From contig JBFXAJ010000012.1 of NCBI GenBank assembly GCA_050184415.1, positions 36,999 to 100,998 of the forward strand: a DNA stretch of 64,000 nt. The letters are read 5' to 3'. The position numbers and the translations under genes were made by a program. The stretch's first letter is position 1; every line of letters begins with the position of its first letter. Source of the DNA: JADLGL01 sp050184415. GTDB taxonomy: Bacteria > Pseudomonadota > Alphaproteobacteria > Rhizobiales > Kaistiaceae. Of the stretch, positions 24,350-33,655 are shown piece by piece. Below the pieces are notes generated by a model. That model saw only the letters and a program-made list of their open reading frames with translations, was not told the origin of the DNA and ran no database searches.

Positions 24350-25771
24350 ATGGCCGACACGAGCTTTGACGTCATCATCATCGGCGGCGGACCTGGCGGC
24401 TACGTCGCCGCCGTCCGCGCCGCCCAGCTCGGGCTCAGGACGGCCGTCGCCGAGCGCGCCCATCTCGGCGGCATCTGCCTCAACTGGGGCTGCATCCCGA
24501 CCAAGGCGCTGCTCCGCTCCGCCGAGATCTACGGCTATCTCAGCCATGCCGACCGCTTCGGCCTGACCGCCGAGAAGATCGGCTTCGACGCCGCCGCCGT
24601 GGTGGAACGGTCGCGGAAGGTCGCCGGCCAGCTCAGCAAGGGCGTCGACGGCATCCTCAAGAAGAACAAGGTCCCCGTGATCTGGGGCGAGGCGACCATC
24701 ACGGCGCCCGGCAGGATCGCGGTGAAGGGATCGGACGCGCCGGCGCCGCGCGGCGTTCTCGGCGGCGGCGAATACACGGCGAAGCACGTCATCGTCGCGA
24801 CTGGAGCGCGGCCTCGCGTGGTCCCGGGCCTCGAGCCGGATGGCGACCGGATCTGGACCTATTTCGAGGCGATGGTCCCGAAGGAGATGCCGAAATCGCT
24901 TATCGTCGTCGGCTCGGGCGCGATCGGAACCGAGTTCGCGTCATTCTACCGGACGATGGGGGCGGAGGTGACGATCGTCGAGCTCCTGCCGCAGATCCTT
25001 CCGGTCGAGGACGAGGAGGTATCGAAGCTCGTCCGCAAGCAGTTCGAGAAGCAGGGCATCCGCATCCTCACCTCGGCGAAGGTGAGCGGCGTCACCAAAG
25101 GCGCAGACGGCGTCACCGCGACGATCGACCTCGGCGACGGGAAGTCCGAGACGATCACCGCGGAGCGGATGATCTCGGCGGTCGGCGTCGTCGGCAATGT
25201 CGAGGGCATCGGCCTCGAGGCGCTCGGGGTGAAGATCGAGCGCGGGGTCATCGTCACCGACGGCCTCGGCCGCACCAGTATCCCCGGCATCTACGCGATC
25301 GGCGACGTCGCCGGCCCGCCGCTTCTTGCGCACAAGGCCGAGCACGAGGGCATTCTCTGCGTCGAGGCGATCGCGGGCCTCGACCCGCATCCGCTCGACC
25401 GGTCGAAGATCCCGGGCTGTACCTATTGCTCGCCGCAGGTCGCCTCGGTCGGGCTCACGGAAGCAAAGGCCCGCGAGTCGGGCCGCGAGATCCGCGTCGG
25501 CAAATTCCCGTTCGTCGGCAACGGCAAGGCGGTCGCGCTCGGTGAGCCGGATGGCTTCGTCAAGACGATCTTCGATGCCGGCACCGGCCAGCTCCTCGGG
25601 GCCCATCTCGTCGGGCCTGAGGTGACGGAACTGATCCAGGGCTTCGTCATCGCCATGAATCTCGAGACAACCGAGGAAGAGCTGATCCACGCCGTCTTCC
25701 CGCATCCGACCCTGTCGGAAGCCATGCATGAGAGCGTGCTCGCCGCCTACGGCCGGGTCATCCACATCTGA
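24350..25771 (+). CDS. lpd: Dihydrolipoyl dehydrogenase (E3)
   Basis: 473 residues, full length. FAD motif DVIIIGGGPGGYVAAVRAAQ (about 6-25), redox-active disulfide GGICLNWGCIPTKALL (about 42-57), NAD motif IVVGSGAIGTEFASFY, second FAD motif GIYAIGDVAGPPLLAHKA, and C-terminal HPHPTLSE-type His-Glu pair (VFPHPTLSEAMHE). It reoxidises lipoamide in pyruvate and possibly other 2-oxoacid dehydrogenases. The pdhABC genes lie far away at 59-63 kb on the opposite strand. Confidence 0.96.
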   Translation: MADTSFDVIIIGGGPGGYVAAVRAAQLGLRTAVAERAHLGGICLNWGCIPTKALLRSAEIYGYLSHADRFGLTAEKIGFDAAAVVERSRKVAGQLSKGVDGILKKNKVPVIWGEATITAPGRIAVKGSDAPAPRGVLGGGEYTAKHVIVATGARPRVVPGLEPDGDRIWTYFEAMVPKEMPKSLIVVGSGAIGTEFASFYRTMGAEVTIVELLPQILPVEDEEVSKLVRKQFEKQGIRILTSAKVSGVTKGADGVTATIDLGDGKSETITAERMISAVGVVGNVEGIGLEALGVKIERGVIVTDGLGRTSIPGIYAIGDVAGPPLLAHKAEHEGILCVEAIAGLDPHPLDRSKIPGCTYCSPQVASVGLTEAKARESGREIRVGKFPFVGNGKAVALGEPDGFVKTIFDAGTGQLLGAHLVGPEVTELIQGFVIAMNLETTEEELIHAVFPHPTLSEAMHESVLAAYGRVIHI

Positions 25772-25774
25772 CGG

Positions 25775-26281
25775 CTACGCCGCGCCGAGCGACCAGCGCA
25801 GCATCGGCTCGCTCGGCGGTTTCACGAATCGCCATTTCCGCTCCTCGATCAGACTGCGGAGGCCCGCCGCGAGCGGGGCGCAGTCGAAATAGCGGATCGC
25901 GCCGGAGGCGAGCACCGGATAGACCGCGAGGGAGCAGCGCAAGCAGCAATGCGCGCCCTTCGGGTAGCCATGGTGGAAGTGCGACCGCATGATCCCGAAG
26001 GCGAGGTCCTTCTCCACCGCCTGGTAGAGCGGCGCGCCGTCATAGCGCGGCCCGAAGGCGTTCCGGCCGGCGAGAAGGAGGCCGGCGCGGAGGAACGTGC
26101 CGATCGGCGCCCCGGATAGCGCAAAGCCTGCGGGGTGACGGACACGCGGCGGCAGGTCGACTTCGGGGAAGGCCGACAGCGCCCGTGGCACGGCCTCGGC
26201 CAGGAACACGGTGTCGTCCGGCGATAGGCGATGGCCAGCGCGCGCCCCGTCCGCGATCGTCCAGAGCCGTTCGTAGTTCAC
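25775..26281 (-). CDS. Hypothetical protein with HCCLRC cysteine cluster
   Basis: 168 residues from GTG 26281. No known domain recognised. The notable feature is KGAHCCLRCSLAVYPVL (about 109-125), followed by YFDCAP, giving four Cys and one His that could bind a metal or Fe-S centre. No signal peptide or membrane helix. It runs convergently into lpd with a three-base gap, and its C-terminus ends RWSLGAA. Function unknown. Confidence 0.6.
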   Translation of the reverse strand: MNYERLWTIADGARAGHRLSPDDTVFLAEAVPRALSAFPEVDLPPRVRHPAGFALSGAPIGTFLRAGLLLAGRNAFGPRYDGAPLYQAVEKDLAFGIMRSHFHHGYPKGAHCCLRCSLAVYPVLASGAIRYFDCAPLAAGLRSLIEERKWRFVKPPSEPMLRWSLGAA

Positions 26282-26420
26282 GGGTTCGCCTGAGAGATGG
26301 AACCGGGAAGATGCGGCAAGGATAGCGCGGGCCCCGCCGCGCGAACAGCCGTCTGGCGGTTTGCAGCCGTGGGGCCTAGATTCCGCCTTCGGGCCGGCAA
26401 TCGGCCTTACGGGGGTGCAC

Positions 26421-26681
26421 GTGCAGAACATCGAGCTCCGCGACGTCGTCGTCTGGGTGATCCTCGGCATCATCGCCGGCGCGATCGCCGATCTTTTCGT
26501 GCCGGGCGGCGGCAATCTCATCGTCTGGCTGATCGCCGGCGTCCTCGGCGCCTTCCTGGGCGGCTTCCTTGCCCGCCGCTTCAACATCCGCCTCAATCTC
26601 GGCAGCGTGTTCGTCGAGCAGATGATAATCGCCATCGTCGGCGCGATCATCGTCCTCATCATCGCCCGGATCATCTTCTGA
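26421..26681 (+). CDS. GlsB/YeaQ/YmgE family small membrane protein
   Basis: 86 residues with three membrane segments: VVVWVILGIIAGAIADLFVP, LIVWLIAGVLGAFLGGFLAR, and a C-terminal helix IIAIVGAIIVLIIARIIF. The Gly-rich helices with AGxIAD identify the transglycosylase-associated (GlsB/YeaQ) family. The GTG at 26421 is chosen because GGGGG ends six bases upstream. It lies between lpd and lipA on the same strand. Its biochemical role is not established. Confidence 0.82.
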   Translation: MQNIELRDVVVWVILGIIAGAIADLFVPGGGNLIVWLIAGVLGAFLGGFLARRFNIRLNLGSVFVEQMIIAIVGAIIVLIIARIIF

Positions 26682-26734
26682 GGCCGCGACGCGCCGTCGC
26701 TTGACCGGCGGCGGCGCAACGGCCACGCCTAGGC

Positions 26735-27697
26735 ATGGTCACGATCCTCGACAGGACAGAGTCCCCGGCGGAGCTGCGCCCGCGCCATCCCGAGAAGGCG
26801 CACCGGCCCGACAGCCCGATCCTCCGCAAGCCGGACTGGATCCGCGTCCGCGCGCCGGGCTCGCCGGTCTATCGCGAGACCCGCGACATCGTCCGCGCCA
26901 ACGGCCTCCTCACGGTATGCGAGGAGGCGGCGTGCCCGAACATCGGCGAGTGCTGGTCGGAGCGGCACGCCACCTTCATGATCCTCGGCGACACCTGCAC
27001 GCGGGCCTGCGCGTTCTGCAACGTCCGCACCGGCCTGCCGCAAACGGTAGACCCGGAGGAGCCGGCGAAGATCGGCGATGCCGTGGCGAAGCTCGGCCTC
27101 CGCCACGTCGTGATCACCTCCGTCGATCGCGATGATCTCGCCGACGGCGGCGCGGCGCATTTCGCGGCGGTGATCCGCGCGATCCGGACGGCAAGCCCCG
27201 GCACGACGATCGAGGTGCTGACGCCCGACTTCCTCCGGAAGGACGGCGCGATCGAGATCGTCGTCGAGGCCCGGCCGGACGTCTTCAACCACAATCTCGA
27301 GACCGTGCCGCGCAACTACCTGACGGTTCGTCCCGGCGCGCGCTATTTCCACTCGCTCCGGCTCCTCCAGAAGGTGAAGGAGTTGGCCCCGGACATGTTC
27401 ACCAAGTCCGGCATCATGGTCGGCCTCGGCGAGGAGCGTACCGAGATCCTCCAGGTCATGGACGATCTTCGGGCGGCAGACGTCGATTTCATCACCATCG
27501 GCCAGTACCTCCAGCCGTCGCGGAAGCACCATCCGATCGCCCGCTTCGTGACGCCGGCGGAGTTCGAGTCGTTCAGCACGATCGCGACCGTGAAGGGCTT
27601 CCTGATGGTCGCGTCGAGCCCGCTCACGCGCTCGTCGCACCATGCCGGCGAGGATTTCGAGCGGCTTCGCGCGGCGCAGGCAGGGCGGCGCCGCTGA
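26735..27697 (+). CDS. lipA: Lipoyl synthase
   Basis: 320 residues. The auxiliary cluster motif CEEAACPNIGECW (about 62-74) and radical-SAM motif CTRACAFCNV (about 88-97) are both complete, and the C-terminal RSSHHAGEDF contains the RSSYHA-type serine ligand in the variant RSSHHA. It inserts sulfur into octanoyl chains on E2 subunits, here those of PdhB and PdhC. The start ATG is the first in frame. It is followed without gap by ratA. Confidence 0.95.
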   Translation: MVTILDRTESPAELRPRHPEKAHRPDSPILRKPDWIRVRAPGSPVYRETRDIVRANGLLTVCEEAACPNIGECWSERHATFMILGDTCTRACAFCNVRTGLPQTVDPEEPAKIGDAVAKLGLRHVVITSVDRDDLADGGAAHFAAVIRAIRTASPGTTIEVLTPDFLRKDGAIEIVVEARPDVFNHNLETVPRNYLTVRPGARYFHSLRLLQKVKELAPDMFTKSGIMVGLGEERTEILQVMDDLRAADVDFITIGQYLQPSRKHHPIARFVTPAEFESFSTIATVKGFLMVASSPLTRSSHHAGEDFERLRAAQAGRRR

Positions 27698-28206
27698 GCG
27701 CGCATCGGCACAGGACGACGGAGGACGTCGATCACTCCGCCGACGAGATTTTCGCCCTCGTCGCGGACGTCGAGTCCTATCCGCAGTTCGTTCCGCTCTG
27801 CACCGGGATGAAGGTCCGTTCGCGGACCTTCGATGGCGAACGCGAGATCGTGCTCGCCAAAATGACCGTCGCGTATGGTTTCCTTCGCGAATCCTTCACC
27901 AGCAAGGTCACGCTCGACCGCAACGCGCGGCGCATCACGGCCGCTGCGCTCGACGGGCCGTTCCGGCTGCTCGACAATATCTGGGCCTTCGAGGCGCTGG
28001 GCGAGCGGCGCACGCGGATCGACTTCAGCCTCAGCTACGAATTTCGCTCGCGCGCCCTCGGGCTCATCGTCGGCGCGGTCTTCGACCGGGCGTTCCGGAG
28101 GTATGTCGAGGCGTTCAAGGCGCGGGCGGACAGCGTGTTCGGCGCTACGCCGGCGCCAGCCGCCGGATCATCAACTGCAGCGCCGCCAGGACAGCCGCTT
28201 GCCTGA
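27694..28206 (+). CDS. RatA/Coq10-like START-domain protein
   Basis: About 170 residues. HSADEIFALVADVESYPQFV then PLCTGMKVRSR is the opening of the Coq10/RatA polyketide-cyclase fold, and LDGPFRLLDNIWAFE and SLSYEFRSRALG complete it. In bacteria these proteins are ascribed a role as ubiquinone chaperones or ribosome-association toxins. No ATG, GTG or TTG exists in frame at the right place. The only start giving the family's usual N-terminus is CTG at 27694, overlapping the lipA stop (CTGA). An ATG at 27808 would remove about 38 residues of the fold. The last 62 bases overlap the convergent cinA gene. Confidence 0.8.
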   Translation: MSAHRHRTTEDVDHSADEIFALVADVESYPQFVPLCTGMKVRSRTFDGEREIVLAKMTVAYGFLRESFTSKVTLDRNARRITAAALDGPFRLLDNIWAFEALGERRTRIDFSLSYEFRSRALGLIVGAVFDRAFRRYVEAFKARADSVFGATPAPAAGSSTAAPPGQPLA

Positions 28207-28642
28207 TGCCCGAGCGTCCGTTGTCGGGGAACACCACGCGCTCCTGATGCGTCCGCTCTCCCCGCCGCGCGACGCCGAAATGGACGAGGCCGACGGGCTT
28301 TTCCGGCGTCCCGCCGCCGGGACCGGCGATGCCCGTGACCGAGAGCGTGAGATCGGTTCCTGAAGTGGCGAGTGCACCTTCGGCCATGGCAATCGCCACC
28401 TCCGCGCTCACCGCACCGAAGCGCTCGATCAGGTCGGCGGGAACACCGAGCTCCGCCTTGGCAGCATTCGAGTAGGTGACGAAGCCGCGGTCGAAATAGT
28501 CGGACGCGCCGGGGATTTCGGTGATGGCTCCGGCGATGAGGCCGCCGGTACAGGACTCGACCGTTGCGATCCGGAGCCGCCGGTTCACGCAGATCATCTG
28601 CAGCAACTCGGCAGTGCCCCTGATGTCCTCGCGGAGGCTCAC
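28145..28642 (-). CDS. pncC: CinA-family nicotinamide-nucleotide amidohydrolase
   Basis: 165 residues, the stand-alone CinA C-terminal domain. VESCTGGLIAGAITEIPGAS (about 28-47) and the TGIAGPGGGTPEKPVGLVH segment (about 103-121) are hallmarks. It deamidates NMN to nicotinate mononucleotide, recycling the by-product of NAD-dependent DNA ligase. Its ATG overlaps the ispDF stop by four bases (ATGA), so it is translated from that transcript. Confidence 0.92.
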   Translation of the reverse strand: MSLREDIRGTAELLQMICVNRRLRIATVESCTGGLIAGAITEIPGASDYFDRGFVTYSNAAKAELGVPADLIERFGAVSAEVAIAMAEGALATSGTDLTLSVTGIAGPGGGTPEKPVGLVHFGVARRGERTHQERVVFPDNGRSGIRQAAVLAALQLMIRRLAPA

Positions 28643-29817
28643 GGCTCGTTGCCGGGCAGGCGGACGGTTGCGGTCGCGAGCGCTGCAAGGCCTTCGCCGC
28701 GGCCAAGAAAGCCCATCTTCTCATTGGTGGTCGCCTTCACCGCCACCCGGTCGATGCCGATGCCGGCGATGGCGGCGATCCGCGCCCGCATCGCGTCGCG
28801 ATGGGGCCCGATCTTCGGCGCCTCGGCGAGGATCGTCAGGTCGAGATGGACGATGCTACCGCCGCGGCCGCGGACCCGGTCGACGGCGTGGGCGAGGAAG
28901 CGGTCCGACGAGGCCCCCTTCCATTGCGGATCGGACGGTGGGAAATGGCTGCCGATGTCGCCGTCGGCGATGGCGCCGAGCACCGCGTCGGTCAGCGCAT
29001 GGAGCGCAACGTCGGCGTCGGAGTGCCCGACGAGGCCGCGGTCGAACGCGATCGGGACCCCGCCGAGGACGACGCCGCTGCCGGGCCCGAACGCGTGCAC
29101 GTCATAGCCCGACCCGGTTCGGGTCTCATGGTGGGCCAAAGCGCGTTCGGCCATGGCGAAATCCTCCGCGGTGGTGAGCTTCATGTTCGCCGCCTCGCCG
29201 GCGACGATCGACACCGGCACGCCGGCCCATTCGGCGATCGACGCATCATCGGTGAAGGGCTCGGTTGCGGTCGCGGCCCGCCGATGGGCGTTCAGGATCG
29301 TGGCGTAGCGGAAGCCCTGCGGCGTCTGCGCAGCGTAGAGTCCGTGACGCTGGACCGTTCCGCCGACGGTCCCGGCAGCATCGGCGCGCTTGAGCGTGTC
29401 GGTCACCGGAAGGGCAGGAAGGACCGCCGGGCCCCCGCCAAGCCCCGCGATCACCCGGCCGATCACCGCGGAGGAAACGAACGGCCGGGCTGCGTCGTGG
29501 ATCAGGACGAGAACCGGGTCGCGGGCCTCGAGCGCCTCGAGGCCGCGAAGCACGCTCTGCTGCCGCTCCGCGCCGCCGGTGACGGGCGGAAGGAGCTTCG
29601 GGTGCACGCACGCGGCTTCGGCGTAGGAGAGCTCGTCGCCCGCGCCGATGACGACGACCACGTCGTCCACCAGCGGGCTGTCAAGAAACGGTCGCAACGA
29701 ACGGGCAAGGACCGAGACGCCGCCAATCCGCCGGTACTGCTTCGGCGTATCGCCTCCGGTGCGAAGTCCGCGACCGGCGGCGACGATGAGGACGGCAAGG
29801 CGCGAACGGTCTGGCAT
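28639..29817 (-). CDS. ispDF: Bifunctional IspD-IspF isoprenoid enzyme
   Basis: 392 residues. The IspD half has the CTP-binding AVLIVAAGRGLRTGGDTPKQ (about 9-28), VLIHDAARPFV, and AAQTPQGFRY. The IspF half, from about 233, has GSGYDVHAFGPG with the zinc-ligand Asp and His, GHSDADVALHALTDAVLG and GDIGSHFPPSDP. It catalyses CDP-ME formation and MEcPP cyclisation in the MEP pathway; the fusion is typical of alphaproteobacteria. The ATG at 29817 is chosen; a GTG one codon upstream is equally possible. Confidence 0.96.
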   Translation of the reverse strand: MPDRSRLAVLIVAAGRGLRTGGDTPKQYRRIGGVSVLARSLRPFLDSPLVDDVVVVIGAGDELSYAEAACVHPKLLPPVTGGAERQQSVLRGLEALEARDPVLVLIHDAARPFVSSAVIGRVIAGLGGGPAVLPALPVTDTLKRADAAGTVGGTVQRHGLYAAQTPQGFRYATILNAHRRAATATEPFTDDASIAEWAGVPVSIVAGEAANMKLTTAEDFAMAERALAHHETRTGSGYDVHAFGPGSGVVLGGVPIAFDRGLVGHSDADVALHALTDAVLGAIADGDIGSHFPPSDPQWKGASSDRFLAHAVDRVRGRGGSIVHLDLTILAEAPKIGPHRDAMRARIAAIAGIGIDRVAVKATTNEKMGFLGRGEGLAALATATVRLPGNEP

Positions 29818-29897
29818 CACTCACGGTTCGTCGGGTCGCCGCTGGCGACGTGGCGCGAGCGATGCACCCGCGTCGCAGGCCGGTCAACGTTTTTCGC

Positions 29898-29925
29898 TTG
29901 CTGCGCAGGCGTCGCTGGCTAATAT
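29898..29925 (+). promoter_or_regulatory. Candidate sigma-70 promoter for dusB-ntrBC
   Basis: TTGCTG (29898-29903), 16 bases, then TAATAT (29920-29925), 24 bases before the dusB start, in an otherwise GC-rich divergent gap. The -10 hexamer matches consensus at five of six positions. Not verified. Confidence 0.45.
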
Positions 29926-29949
29926 GTAGGCACAGGATGCAATGCCCAA

Positions 29950-31002
29950 ATGATAGCCAATCAGTGCGAGAACCTTAAGGCGGCCGCGCCCTCCGTGCTT
30001 GCCCAGCCTCTCCGAATCGGACCCGTCGAGCTTCCTAACCGTGTGTTTCTGGCACCGATGTCGGGCGTGAGCGACCGCGCGTTCCGCGAGATCGCGGTGG
30101 CCGAAGGCGCCGGGCTCGTGGTGTCGGAGATGGTCGCGTCCGAGCAGCTTGTCCGCGGCGAGGACGAGGCGGTGCTGCGCAGCGAGCGGGCGGGTAGCGG
30201 TCCGCACGTCGTCCAGCTTGCCGGCCGCGAGGCGCGCTGGATGGCCGAAGGGGCGCGCAGGGCGGTGGGCGCCGGCGCGGACATGATCGACATCAACATG
30301 GGCTGCCCCGCCAAGAAGGTGACATCGGGGTACTCCGGATCGGCGCTCATGCGCGACCTCGACCATGCGGAGGAGCTGATCGTCGCGACCGTCGAGGCGG
30401 TGTCGGTGCCGGTCACCCTCAAGATGCGCCTCGGCTGGGACGACCGCTCTATCAATGCCCCCGAACTGGCCCGCCGCGCCGAGCAGGCAGGCGTCCGCAT
30501 GCTGACCGTGCACGGCCGGACGCGGTGCCAGTTCTATGACGGGCACGCCGATTGGGCAGCCGTAGCCGCCGTGAAGGCGGCGGTGGACATCCCCGTCATC
30601 ATCAATGGTGATATTTCAGGCATCGAGGATGCTCTTGCGGCAATCACGGCCTCCGGTGCCGACGGCGTGATGATTGGGCGGGCCGCCTATGGGCAGCCCT
30701 GGCTGCCCGGTTTCATCGCGCGGCAGGCGGCGGGATTGCCCGCCATTGTCCCCGGGCCCGCCGAGATCGCCCTTCGCGCGGCCGCGCACTACGAGGCCCT
30801 CCTCGATCTCTACGGACCGGTCGGCATAAGGGCCGCGCGCAAGCATCTCGGCTGGTACCTCGACCGGTTCATCGCCGCCGGCGGCCGGCCCGCCGAAGGC
30901 GCGCGGGCACGGCTGATGGGTCCGACGACGGCCGAGCCGGTCCTTGTCGAGCTCCGGGATCTCGCCGAGCTGCCGGCGATCGTTCGGGATGTCGCCGCGT
31001 GA
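29950..31002 (+). CDS. dusB: tRNA-dihydrouridine synthase B (NifR3)
   Basis: 350 residues. FMN-barrel enzyme with LAPMSGVSDRAFREIA (about 34-49), the catalytic Cys in DINMGCPAKKVTSGYSGSAL (about 114-133), the VTLKMRLGWDD strand, and VHGRTRCQFYDGHADW. It reduces specific uridines in the D loop of tRNA. It heads the ntr operon, as in many alphaproteobacteria, and its stop overlaps the ntrB GTG (GTGA). Confidence 0.95.
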   Translation: MIANQCENLKAAAPSVLAQPLRIGPVELPNRVFLAPMSGVSDRAFREIAVAEGAGLVVSEMVASEQLVRGEDEAVLRSERAGSGPHVVQLAGREARWMAEGARRAVGAGADMIDINMGCPAKKVTSGYSGSALMRDLDHAEELIVATVEAVSVPVTLKMRLGWDDRSINAPELARRAEQAGVRMLTVHGRTRCQFYDGHADWAAVAAVKAAVDIPVIINGDISGIEDALAAITASGADGVMIGRAAYGQPWLPGFIARQAAGLPAIVPGPAEIALRAAAHYEALLDLYGPVGIRAARKHLGWYLDRFIAAGGRPAEGARARLMGPTTAEPVLVELRDLAELPAIVRDVAA

Positions 31003-32105
31003 ACGCAACGGCGCCGGGGGATGTTGGCGCGAGCGTCCTTCTGGACGCGCTGCCGCACCCGGTCGTCCTCATTGCGCCTGACGGCACCATCGCACGGGCG
31101 AACTCTGCGGCGGAGACGTTCTTCAAGACCTCGGCGGCCGTGCTCCGGCGGAGCCAGATCGACCAGTATGTGCCGTTCGGCAGCCCGCTCCTCGCCCTGA
31201 TCGAGCAGGTGCGGCTCCGGGATTCGGCCGTCAACGAATATCGGGTCGACATCGGGACGCCGCGGACGGGCGGCGAAAGGGTGGTCGATATCTATGCCTC
31301 GCCGGCCGACAATCAGAGCGTGGTGCTGATGCTCCAGGAGCGGACCATGGCGGAGAAGATCGACCGCCAGCTTACGCATCGCGGCGCCGCGCGCACGGTC
31401 ACGGGCCTTGCCGCGATGCTTGCCCATGAGATCAAGAACCCGCTCTCGGGCATCCGCGGCGCGGCGCAGCTCCTCGAGACGTCGGTGGCCGACGAGGACC
31501 GGGCGCTGACGCGGCTGATCACCGACGAGGCCGACCGGATCGTGAAGCTCGTCGACCGGATGGAGGTCTTCTCCGACGAGCGGCCGATCGAGCGCGACCC
31601 GGTCAACATCCACGGCGTTCTCGAACACGTGAAACGGCTGGCACAGTCCGGCTTCGCCCGCGGCATCACGTTTCTCGAGGAGTACGACCCCTCGCTGCCA
31701 CCGGTCTATGCGAACCGGGACCAGCTCATCCAGGTCTTCCTGAACCTGGTGAAGAACGCGGCCGAGGCCATTGGAAACGCGCAGAATGGCGAGATCATGC
31801 TGACGACCGCGTTCCGGCCCGGCGTCCGCATGTCCGTCCAGGGCAGCCCGAACAAGGTCGCGCTGCCGCTCGAATTCGCGGTCCGCGACAACGGCCCGGG
31901 CGTCCCGCCTGACATCCTGCCGCACCTGTTCGATCCGTTCGTGACCACCAAACCCAATGGAACTGGCCTCGGCCTTGCTTTGGTAGCGAAGATCATCGGC
32001 GATCATGGCGGGGTCATCGAGTGCGACTCGCAGCCGGGCCGAACCACCTTCCGGGTGCTGTTGCCAGCCTATGCCGGCACCGAGCCCGTTACCGAGGAGA
32101 TCTGA
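30999..32105 (+). CDS. ntrB: Nitrogen regulation sensor kinase NtrB
   Basis: 368 residues, soluble. A PAS domain (about 15-110, LDALPHPVVLIAPDGTIARA), H box MLAHEIKNPLSGIRGAAQLL (about 139-158), N box NLVKNAAEAIG, G1 VRDNGPGVPP, F box LFDPFVTTKPNGTGLGLAL. It phosphorylates NtrC under nitrogen limitation under control of PII. The GTG start overlaps dusB; ntrC follows after four bases. Confidence 0.96.
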   Translation: MNATAPGDVGASVLLDALPHPVVLIAPDGTIARANSAAETFFKTSAAVLRRSQIDQYVPFGSPLLALIEQVRLRDSAVNEYRVDIGTPRTGGERVVDIYASPADNQSVVLMLQERTMAEKIDRQLTHRGAARTVTGLAAMLAHEIKNPLSGIRGAAQLLETSVADEDRALTRLITDEADRIVKLVDRMEVFSDERPIERDPVNIHGVLEHVKRLAQSGFARGITFLEEYDPSLPPVYANRDQLIQVFLNLVKNAAEAIGNAQNGEIMLTTAFRPGVRMSVQGSPNKVALPLEFAVRDNGPGVPPDILPHLFDPFVTTKPNGTGLGLALVAKIIGDHGGVIECDSQPGRTTFRVLLPAYAGTEPVTEEI

Positions 32106-32109
32106 CCAG

Positions 32110-33552
<1,443 letters not shown>

Positions 33553-33655
33553 GCGTCTCAACCGCCTGTTGCGTTTGCGCCACAATACTGTTGCAATCCC
33601 GTTCGAGGGTCCCGTACCGCTCCAGCGGCAACATTCCGGGATCCGGTAGCGAACG

